Below are positions 1 to 6,840 of a DNA stretch of 15,817 bases, in pieces. The position numbers and the translations under genes were made by a program. The notes under the pieces are model-generated. The model worked only from the letters and a program-made list of their open reading frames with translations. It did not search any database and had not been told where the DNA came from. Source of the stretch: Alectoria sarmentosa (taxonomy: Eukaryota > Ascomycota > Lecanoromycetes > Lecanorales > Parmeliaceae); NCBI GenBank assembly GCA_009733775.1, contig WOGZ01000547.1, positions 1 through 15,817 of the forward strand, in the 5' to 3' direction. Position 1 is the first letter of the stretch. Every line of letters begins with the position of its first letter.

Positions 1-120
1 AATTGCGGGGGCGGTTGCAAGTTTTGCGCTCCCGTCAAGGGTTTTGCAAAAAGGAATACAATTGATTAATACTTGTTTTTTTACGCTCGGGGAAGACCCC
101 CGGAACCCCCCTTTCCCTCC

Positions 121-250
121 GGGAGCTCTCCGAGAGCTCCTGCCGAAGGGGCTGTCGAAGCAAGCTCGAAGTCATGAGATATGATACATTATATATTGAC
201 TTCGAGCTTGCTTCGACAGCCCCTCCGGCAGGAGCCCTCAGAGAGCCCTC
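121..250. repeat. Large near-perfect inverted repeat (54-nt arms, 22-nt spacer)
   Basis: The left arm at 121-174 is the reverse complement of the right arm at 197-250 with five mismatches. The inner 28 bp of each arm match perfectly. The spacer (175-196) is AT-rich. As RNA or single-stranded DNA it would form a long hairpin. The arms are GC-rich inside an AT-rich block. It could be the terminal or subterminal palindrome of a transposable element, a small MITE-like element, or a rearranged repeat end. No target-site duplication was evident. Confidence 0.85.
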
Positions 251-599
251 AACAAAAAAAAGAGTCTGTCAGAGACTTCGAGCATTCAAAAGAATTTGAA
301 AAAGTTCCGATCCACCCGATCAAATTTCATGAAAATACCATTATTCGAAAGCGCGTATTTAAATCTATAATTCTATTTATTCATTTTGTTATTATATGAT
401 ATGTGACACGAAAGAAATAAGAAAGAATAGAATATAAAATGTTGATGTTCGAGGTTTAATTTTATAATATGATTTATTTAAAATCTACTCGCGTTTAAAT
501 CGAAAATGAAGAGATAAGATGTATTTTAGCTCAAAAATCGTGAAATCTAAAGGTCTGATTAATGAAATCTTATTTTAAGCATATAAATCTTTTTCTTAT

Positions 600-634
600 A
601 TAACTTTTGATCATAAAAAAAGTAAGCTTTTCAA
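600..634 (+). repeat. Dispersed repeat copy A (AT-shifted)
   Basis: This 35-nt stretch matches 1659-1693 at 31 of 35 positions without gaps. Of the four differences, three are transitions in which this copy has T or A where the other has C or G, and one is a C/A transversion. That direction fits RIP-type decay of this copy, but the sample is tiny. Confidence 0.6.
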
Positions 635-1458
635 AAAACTCGTCGCAGCGCTCATTGATCAAAGAATAAAGCATTTTTTTGACAACTTTTAAATTATTAT
701 ATTGTATCGCCGTGAACAATAATAATCACGTATGTTTATTTATATTGCAAACAAATCGAGATCAAAAAGCGCATTTAATTTGTTAAATCACGTAATAATA
801 AATTTTATTTAAAGTCTTCAACAAATCCAAATTTAAATGCGAATCTTTTCGTTTTTCGCGAATTTTTCTTTTTTCGAAAAATTGTACGACGTTTAAAACA
901 TTTTGATATAATTCGTAGATTATCTTTCGTTTATCACGAATACGAATATCTTTTATCGTATTTAAAGCATTTTTCAATCTCTTTTTAATTTTGATTTTTT
1001 TTGAATTAAGACTTAAAACATCTTTGATTTCATATTTTTATATAAATTTTTTTTTCGGATATGTATCAAAAGGGCGCAATGTAAAATGCGTATCGTATAC
1101 GTTAAAAATGAAACGTCGAATAAGATTTTAATAGCGAAAATCGAAATTATCGTATCGAATGAAAGAGGCGAGAAGTAAAACGATATAAGATTTATTAAAA
1201 TTTTCGATCGTGTTTTGAAGAGGATTATGAAGAATTATAAATTGATTTTAAACTTATAAAGCGATTTGATTAAATTGACGACGTCGATAAAGCGTTTTTT
1301 TTAAAAACGTTTACAACGTAATTGCGTTTGAAAGTGTAATTGCGAGATTGCGCGTTGTTTATTTTGTGATAAACGATTATTTTGATATTGAATTATAATG
1401 CGTTTTGCTCTCGGCGCAGCGAAGTCAAAATCAAATGTTATTTGAAACATGACCCTTT

Positions 1459-1485
1459 GAGGGCTCTTCGAGGGCTCTTCGAGGG
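1459..1485 (+). repeat. 11-bp tandem motif, about 2.5 copies
   Basis: The 11-mer gagggctcttc occurs at 1459-1469 and 1470-1480, followed by a partial copy at 1481-1485. It resembles the outer part of the right arm of the inverted repeat near 231-250 read on the opposite strand, suggesting both GC-rich islands come from the same repeat family. Confidence 0.6.
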
Positions 1486-1658
1486 TTTTTGTCAAAAAGA
1501 TTCTTTTCGTAGGCTCGAGGATATGATGAGCGCAATGTGGAATGAAGAGAAATGGAGGAAAACAAAGAAAATTTAAAAGTTCTTAGCCAAGATATTTTTT
1601 TTAGCGCACTACCTTTTCGGATAGTAGTTTCCCAACATGATTTTTGGCACCTCCGTGC

Positions 1659-1693
1659 ATAACTTTTGACCATCAAGAAAGCAAGCTTTTCAA
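1659..1693 (+). repeat. Dispersed repeat copy B (less AT-shifted)
   Basis: Partner of the repeat at 600-634: 31 of 35 positions match in the same orientation. This copy keeps C or G at the three transition sites, so it is probably closer to the ancestral sequence. Confidence 0.6.
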
Positions 1694-1886
1694 TCAAGTC
1701 ACTTGGATTCGATAGCGTAATAATGATTTTGAGGTGATGGTATGCAGTTGCATCGGTCTACAAGCAGCTGTAATAGGGATTACCGACTTTTTAATAAGCC
1801 GTAGAGTGATTGGTGTTGGTGTCGAGCAAGACTGAGAGGCGGCTCATGAACCTCGCCTCGTGGAGGTTTTTGCAAGAATCAACTCC

Positions 1887-2153
1887 GAGGAAAAGCCGTT
1901 GGCTAGTCTCCTTTGGGAATGAGAATCATAAGGTACTTACTGAGCTTCGCGACTGTCGAATCCCGCGAAAGTACTTATTGCCCGCAAAGGTTAGTCCCGT
2001 CTGAACTGGAGTTTTGAGCCTCGCGACTGTCGAATCCCGCGAAAGTACTTATTGCCCGCAAAGGTTAGTCCCATCTGAACTGAAGTTTTGAGCCTCGCGA
2101 CTGTCGAGTCCCAAGAAAGTACTGCCGCCGAAGAAAAGCCGTAGGCTAGGCTC
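1887..2153. repeat. 24-nt direct repeat flanking the tandem array
   Basis: A 24-nt segment at 1887-1910 recurs at 2130-2153 in direct orientation with three mismatches. The two copies bracket the 74-bp tandem repeat at 1942-2123. The whole block may be a small nested repeat or a fragment of a larger element. No coding function is apparent. Confidence 0.65.
1942..2123 (+). repeat. 74-bp tandem repeat, two full copies and a partial third
   Basis: Units start at 1942, 2016 and 2090, a constant 74-bp period. Copies one and two differ at only a few positions (for example T/C near the unit start and G/A near the unit end). The third copy diverges after about 34 nt. The unit contains the core cgcgactgtcga and the stretch gtacttattgcccgcaaagg. 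Low divergence implies recent duplication or homogenisation. A minisatellite or element-internal repeat is likely. Confidence 0.85.
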
Positions 2154-2585
2154 GCTTAAGTAGAAACTTTGAGCCTTTCTTGCATACAGAGACTCGCTGG
2201 GGCTTCGAGCTCGCGCATTTGGGGTTTCTCGCTGTAACTTAAAAAAACAAGGCCCATCTCATTTTTTGCCAAAGATGATATCTGTCAGGCCGTTCTATAG
2301 GCGCGCTATGCAGGCAGAGATCGCTTTATTCAAAAGAGTCCGGATCAAACTGAGTCCACGAACAAGGAAAACATCTTGACGCTCATGCTAGTATCAATAC
2401 GTTGCCACTTCAGAGAGAAGACAAGATGAATTTGCCTGAATATTGATTGATCATGTACAGAGTAGCAAGGAAGTCCATTCCATCCGAAACGCCATCACGC
2501 CAAGCCACACGCAACAGGACTGAATTCCAGTATCCACCACCAAAGATTATCTCCCCACCTCCAGTCATGCACCTTTCGGACCCGG
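2154..2585. other. Intergenic; no gene seen
   Basis: This is the 3' flank of the secreted-protein gene on the minus strand. A minus-strand open frame of 70 codons overlaps the end of that gene from 2410 to 2622, but its composition is not convincing. No RNA gene or clear repeat beyond the array edge was recognised. Confidence 0.5.
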
Positions 2586-3068
2586 CTAAATCCAATCCCC
2601 CTTGACACTGCTCCAATAACACGGATCGCCCACGTCTATCCCACCCTCACAGCCCGACTCACTACTCAAGTCACTCAAGTCACTCACGAGTACACAAAAG
2701 CCCGGCTCCGAGTTGACTCTAGTGATGTTCACTTGGTATTCCCCACAAGCTACATCCATGAACGCAAGTATGATGTTGATCTCACGGCCCGAACCGCTGC
2801 CCCAACTGCCACCCACTTTGGGACCACCACTACTGGTGCCGGTTTGGAGGTCAATCGCAGCACAATCGCCTTTGCGCGGTTCGACCTTGGAGTTCAGATC
2901 CTCTGTATGAGGCCCGGTGAAGAGGGAAGTATTGGAGCATTTCGCGTCGCCGGCGTCGAAGGAGGCGATCCAGGGGTAGGACTTGCGTTTCTCGAGAGCT
3001 GTGTCGGTACTTGGGAGCGACAGCGTTCTGACGCCCAAGGCCGAGAACAGGAGAGACGCCAACAACAT
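2586..3068 (-). CDS. Small cysteine-rich secreted protein, hypothetical
   Basis: An intronless frame of 160 residues. The first ATG is at 3068; a GTG nine bases upstream is in frame but is not a normal eukaryotic start. Residues 1-17 or so (MLLASLLFSALGVRTLS) form a hydrophobic signal peptide. A Kex2-type site, LEKR, ends at residue 28, so a short propeptide is likely. The mature part has six cysteines (about 44, 69, 108, 125, 140, 150), enough for three disulfides, and two N-glycosylation sequons (NTS at 46, NIT at 114). A Gly/Ser-rich stretch spans about 79-95. I do not recognise a family; function is unknown. Small size, secretion and even cysteine number fit an effector-like or secreted cell-surface protein. 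It is the gene closest to the repeat-rich left edge. Confidence 0.65.
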   Translation of the reverse strand: MLLASLLFSALGVRTLSLPSTDTALEKRKSYPWIASFDAGDAKCSNTSLFTGPHTEDLNSKVEPRKGDCAAIDLQTGTSSGGPKVGGSWGSGSGREINIILAFMDVACGEYQVNITRVNSEPGFCVLVSDLSDLSSESGCEGGIDVGDPCYWSSVKGDWI

Positions 3069-3174
3069 TTTGAACACGTGAAGATAGATTGTGGTAGGAA
3101 AAGCTATCGGTGTGCTATGGATAGTAATTGTGATTGTAGGATGTATGGCTTCTTATCGAGAGGCTTGACCTGTT

Positions 3175-3182
3175 CTTATATG
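3175..3182 (-). promoter_or_regulatory. TATA-like box of the secreted-protein gene
   Basis: On the minus strand this reads CATATAAG, about 107 nt upstream of the ATG at 3068. This is a plausible distance for a fungal TATA element. The match is by eye only. Confidence 0.35.
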
Positions 3183-3848
3183 TGCAGTCAATGGTAGCGC
3201 AGAGCGGATGCCAAATGTCGAGCAGAGGGGAAAGAGTGAAACCAAGAAATGATTGAGTAGAGCAAAGGTCTGGCAGATATGGAACAAGCAAGTGTCGCAT
3301 TATCCACGTTTCTCTAGCCTCGAAACAAGACAAGAAGCTTCGCCTTGACCAAGCAGACAGCTTGTGTGCCTTCGAGCGTTGTGAGAGCAAAGCGATGTCT
3401 GAGAAGCCAAGAATCTTGGCCGATAAGATCTACAGTGTGTCAAGATATGAGACGGCAAGAAACATGCGTCATTCTTATCGTTGCCTTCCGAAGTAGTCCG
3501 AGTGTGGCTGGTCCTTCAGGATTTGACAGAATCGAGACCGGAAGTCTCGTGTCCGAGGCCGCAAGGCAGCAGCCGCTGGCCCGCCTTGATACCAAAGAGT
3601 AGCATAATAGCATCCCACACATTTGAAACGAGCAGCCGCGGCCCCAACGTCCCTGGTTGATGGCGATGTCATGGGGTCCGCCAGTATGTAAGGCAGAGTA
3701 ACCAAACATGCTAAGGGATACTGGGCATAGCAGTAGCGGTTCAAAGGGATTCTGCAAGAGATTCAAAGACGGACAAGGCAACAGGAGCTCAAACCTGCCG
3801 CAGCATGATCCTGCTACGTTTGGCTGGGAAATGTGGAGCAAAAGGGCT
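3183..3848. other. Intergenic; no convincing gene
   Basis: Several overlapping frames of 85-133 codons exist on both strands (for example minus 3440-3841), but none shows a recognisable domain, and they overlap each other. Base composition is close to genic, so an undetected intron-containing or decayed gene is possible. I could not assemble one. Confidence 0.4.
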
Positions 3849-4040
3849 TCATTTCATGGTTGAACACAAGCCCCGAGAAGCAGTATTCACAATCGCACAT
3901 TCATTATTCGTATTCAGCTCCGGAGGATCGGCCAGCATGTAGAAGCCGAGACGTTCCAAGTTGATGACTGCGAGTCTGAGACCCGACCGCTGTTTGATCT
4001 CCGCGAGAGCAGTCAGAAAACCGCTAGTACCAAAAGCCAT
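3849..4040 (-). CDS. Hypothetical short ORF, 63 residues
   Basis: The frame opens with ATG at 4040 and ends with TGA at 3849. The first 37 codons favour C- or G-ending synonyms (CTC, ATC, GTC, GGC, TTC, TAC), as real fungal genes do, and encode the segment LTALAEIKQRSGLRL then AVINLERLGFYML. The C-terminal third is less gene-like. No family is recognised. It is head to head with the plus-strand small ORF at 4094, only 53 bp apart. It may be an exon of a larger gene, a decayed gene, or chance. Confidence 0.2.
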   Translation of the reverse strand: MAFGTSGFLTALAEIKQRSGLRLAVINLERLGFYMLADPPELNTNNECAIVNTASRGLCSTMK

Positions 4041-4093
4041 TAGCTTGTTTCGAGTTTTGGTTACAGACTCAACACAACAACGAAACAACACCA

Positions 4094-4318
4094 ATGGAAA
4101 TTGATTCTGCCTTGAGAGCCTACAAGTACCATCTCCTCGCAAGCACTTACATCCTGGTCACAGTCGGCGCCATGTTCAGGGTCTACAGGCAGCCATATAA
4201 TCGAAACATGAAGATTGACCAGATCGAAACCATCTTCAAAGCAACGACCCTGGGAGCGGTCATAGTGGGTATTGGCCTGAGCGGGAAAATTAACAAAGCT
4301 AGGAGTACCCGAAACTGA
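4094..4318 (+). CDS. Small putative membrane protein, 74 residues
   Basis: An intact frame from ATG (context caccaATGG, after an A/C-rich leader typical of fungal 5' UTRs) to TGA. Codon choice favours TAC, AAG, CTC, ATC, GTC and GGC and is more gene-like than the antisense frame. Two hydrophobic segments are visible, about residues 15-28 (LLASTYILVTVGAM) and 51-64 (TTLGAVIVGIGLSG), separated by a basic and polar loop, with a basic tail. The size and layout recall small subunits of inner-mitochondrial-membrane complexes, but I could not match it to any named subunit. It lies antisense to the region beyond the recognisable end of the dehydrogenase pseudogene; its stop falls about where that homology ends. 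Confidence 0.4.
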   Translation: MEIDSALRAYKYHLLASTYILVTVGAMFRVYRQPYNRNMKIDQIETIFKATTLGAVIVGIGLSGKINKARSTRN

Positions 4319-5283
4319 ATCTATACGGCCCGGCTCTCCTGTGCCCTCCAGGACCGCGAACAAGGTCTCTACAGCTTCGACCCCGCTCTTGCTTTGGTTC
4401 GCGGCCGTAGAGGCGCCGATGTGAGGATTCATAATGACACTGTCAAGCTCGAAGAATTTCGAGTAGGCCTCAAGAGTTGGAGGCTCGACTTCCGTTGCGT
4501 CTAATGCTGCGCCGTGGATTTCCCTGAACTTCAAGGCATGAAGCAAGGCTAGCTCATCTGATCAACGATACCGCCGCGTGATGCATTGATTAGGATAGCG
4601 CTCCTCTTCATATGTGAGAGCTGTTATGCTCCGATCATACCTCGACTTGAAACTGTCAAAGGCACATGCAGAGTGACTACGTCCGAGGCAACCAGCAGAG
4701 CTTCAAGGGACTGGACACGCTGATGCTCGATATCAGACCAGGCTTCTTCCGGCGCATATGAATCATATGTAATGACCTTGCCGCTCATGGCTCCTCTCCA
4801 CTTCTGTGCAACTACGCGCCCGATATTTCCCATCCCGACAATGCCGATCGTCTTCTGGAATAGCGACACACCCAATGTCTGAGACCGAATGATCTTCTCA
4901 CCGTTTCGTACCCTACGATCGATCTCGGAGATACGCGGAGCAAGCGTCAACGCAAGAGTCAGTGTCAACTCCGCTACAGATTCGCTATTCAAGCCCGTGC
5001 TGTTAGTACAGACCATGACCCCATGCTTCTTGGCTGCTTCGAGATCGACGTTGTTGACGCCGACGCCTTGCTTGACAACCACTTTGAGCTTCTTCTGCTT
5101 GACGAAATCTTGTTCTGTCAGATGTGTCTCGGAGCAGATAAGAACTGCGTCTGCTAGCTCGTGCCAAAGGGTCTTGAAGACGTCGTTGGGTAGGATGATC
5201 TTACAATTGGGCTTGCTTTGGAGGAGTTCAATGGCGTCTTCGTGATAGGGGTCAAGGACAAAGATGGTGCGCGCGAGGGACAT
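4319..5283 (-). pseudogene. D-3-phosphoglycerate-dehydrogenase-like 2-hydroxyacid dehydrogenase, disrupted
   Basis: Starts with ATG at 5283. Residues 1-219 are a clear D-2-hydroxyacid dehydrogenase: substrate-domain motif KQGVGVNNVDLEAAKKHGV (about 71-89), the NAD-binding GIVGMGNIG (G150-x-G152-xx-G155), and an acidic residue after the next strand (D173). An in-frame TAA follows at 4626-4624. Reading on in the same frame gives AILINASRGGIVD with the catalytic Arg. The frame then shifts near 4560-4559 to DELALLHALK, the EVEPP segment with the catalytic acid, and PHIGAST with the catalytic His. Homology fades near 4319, though that frame stays open to 4061. Alternatively, 4640-4558 (83 nt, GTATGA to CAG, with CTAATC inside) can be spliced, which restores frame exactly but deletes the catalytic-Arg segment. 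Either way a fully active enzyme is unlikely unless the sequence has errors. Confidence 0.75.
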
Positions 5284-5597
5284 ACCTGCTGCTACAGAAC
5301 GCCTATTTACACGAGACTATTCGAAGTATATCAGAAGCTTGGATGACGCAGATGTTGTGTATTTCTGAATCTCAACATCGGCTGGTTCTTCCCCACCCCC
5401 CCCACCTTTTCGGCACTCTCGGATGCCAAGCAATGTTTTTAATGGTCGTAGTCTTCAACCTCTTCGACAAAGTTGAGCCCAGAGCTATACTCTTCGAACA
5501 AAAAGTTCAGCTGCTACTCTCTCTGTAATTCTCCATGTCGCCTCCAGTGTAGTGCCCGATTAACTCCTTTCCACGGTCACAACCTCAATCAGCCATC
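5284..5597. promoter_or_regulatory. Divergent promoter with two CreA-type motifs
   Basis: This 314-bp interval separates the start codons of the dehydrogenase (minus) and the RraA-like gene (plus). A pyrimidine tract at 5391-5406 holds CCCCAC twice (5391-5396 and 5400-5405), which is GTGGGG on the minus strand. GTGGGG fits the SYGGRG consensus of the Aspergillus carbon catabolite repressor CreA, for which close pairs are typical of functional sites. Regulation by carbon source is an inference; the motif is short and could be chance. Confidence 0.35.
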
Positions 5598-6560
5598 ATG
5601 TCTCGCGACCCCATTGTTCGAGCCTTGCGGAAGTTCACTAGGTATAAACACCTTGTACTTCACGTTGCACTTTTACTCAATGTAAGGTGACTGATACATA
5701 TTACAGCTGTGATGTCGCAGACGCTCTACTCAAACTAAACCATCCTTATGGTGGATTCCTGGCTAATCTGTAAGAGACCGTTGATCTTTTGTTTAAGTGT
5801 TTCTCTTAATATAGCACTGATCCTTGGCGCCAGCACCATGTGGTCACCGAAACGGCAAGATGGGCCTACGAAGATTATTGGGCCCGCATACACGGTGAAG
5901 TATGTGCCAAAGAATCATGGTACGGCTCCGAAGCATCAAGGGCATTATGTAAGTCGACTTAGTATCTCGATACGATGACTCTGCAAGATCACCCCTTTGC
6001 CATAAAAAAACGCCGCTTTCCTTTGCCCCAACAAGAGTAGTCCCAAAAGAAACTCCATCTAACCAGTCCCACCTCCCCTCGCACAGATCGACACCATCCC
6101 CCCCCACTCCATCCTCTTCATCTCCTCCCCCTCCCACACCATCAACGCCGTCTACGGCGGCCTCATGTCCGCCCGCGCCCAGCACTCCCACGCCGCCGGC
6201 ACCGTCGTCGACGGCCGCGTCCGCGACCTGCAGGAACACCGCGACCTGCAGTACCCCGTCTTCGCCAAGGACGTCGGCACGACGGCGCCGCAGGAGCTTC
6301 TCCGGGTCAGCGAAGTCAACGTGCCGGTGCGATTGCAGAGCGAGGAGCAAGACGCGACGGTTTGGCCGGAGGACTATCTGATTGGGGATTTGAACGGCGT
6401 GGTTTGTTTGCCGAGGGGGTTGGCGGGGAAGGCGGTGGCGTTGATGGAGAGTCAGGTCGTGGCTGATGAAAGGATTGCTGGGGATTTGAGGGAGGGGAGG
6501 CCGTTTGGGGAGAGTAGTAGGGAGCATAGGGCTAAGGTGATGAAGGTCGAGGATCTTTAA
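5598..6560 (+). CDS. RraA/HMG-aldolase (DlpA-like) family protein
   Basis: Four exons: 5598-5641, 5707-5769, 5834-5948, 6087-6560, giving 231 residues. Introns are GT-AG (65, 64 and 138 nt). The third exon must start at 5834 (CAG acceptor) to give NLTMWSPKR as in the family; an AG at 5813-5814 would throw the frame. Family signatures are SCDVADALLKL near residues 15-25, GPAYTVKYV, the GGLMSARA segment near 98-105, GTVVDGRVRD near 112-121 (the Arg-Asp pair that positions metal and substrate in HMG aldolases) and DLNGVVCLP. Bacterial relatives are class II pyruvate aldolases (4-hydroxy-4-methyl-2-oxoglutarate cleavage, oxaloacetate decarboxylation) or the RNase E inhibitor RraA; the fungal substrate is not established. 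There is no obvious signal peptide. The 5' part of exon 4 uses almost only C-ending codons. Confidence 0.88.
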
Positions 6561-6840
6561 GAGAGGCGGGATCAGCAAAGAGGGATGGAAGCTGGAGTTG
6601 GTACAAGTACATCACCTGTATCTGGCGCTTCGAGTGTAACACTAGGGTTGCTAAAGGCTGTCTTTTGAGAAGAACTTGTTGAATCAGGGGAAAGGAGCGA
6701 CGAGGCCAGTAATGCGGCATCGAAGCTAACGAGTATCCTTTCTAAAATCCCGACACATCTCCTATAGTGTCTTACTATAAAAGACATTTTTGCAGACACA
6801 GCACAAGGACATATTACACAGGTTGCAGGCTTTTACCCAC

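Larger units (their letters stand above)
1..1700. other. AT-rich, gene-poor block, probably degenerate repeat DNA
   Basis: Roughly 280-1400 is strongly AT-rich, with many TA steps and stretches of A and T, while CG steps remain common. Cytosines followed by A look scarce compared with the genic part. This pattern resembles repeat-induced point mutation (CpA to TpA) in Pezizomycotina repeats; I did not compute an index. No reading frame here has a recognisable protein domain or gene-like codon use; the longest (minus strand, 1431-1697) shows no known family. GC-rich islands at 1-170, 197-250 and 1395-1520 interrupt it. Related short repeats (600-634 and 1659-1693) suggest remnants of one element family. 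The element type cannot be named from this sequence. Confidence 0.6.

Noticed and set aside
1431..1697. Minus-strand 88-codon ORF in the repeat block
   Set aside because: It spans the 11-bp tandem motif and the dispersed 35-nt repeat and shows no transposase or reverse-transcriptase motif; probably chance within repeat DNA.
2410..2622. Minus-strand 70-codon ORF as a second exon of the secreted-protein gene
   Set aside because: The upstream frame ends with a normal stop after the sixth cysteine, and no splice join is needed or clearly better.
3440..3841. Minus-strand 133-codon ORF rich in Cys and Ser
   Set aside because: No signal peptide, domain or codon bias is evident, it begins and ends within unremarkable sequence, and it overlaps another frame equally open.
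5844..6578. Long minus-strand ORF of 244 codons opposite the RraA-like gene
   Set aside because: It is a shadow caused by the extreme C-ending then G-ending codon use of exon 4. Its protein is low-complexity (Pro/His/Arg, then Gly/Val/Asp), whereas the plus strand encodes a clear family.
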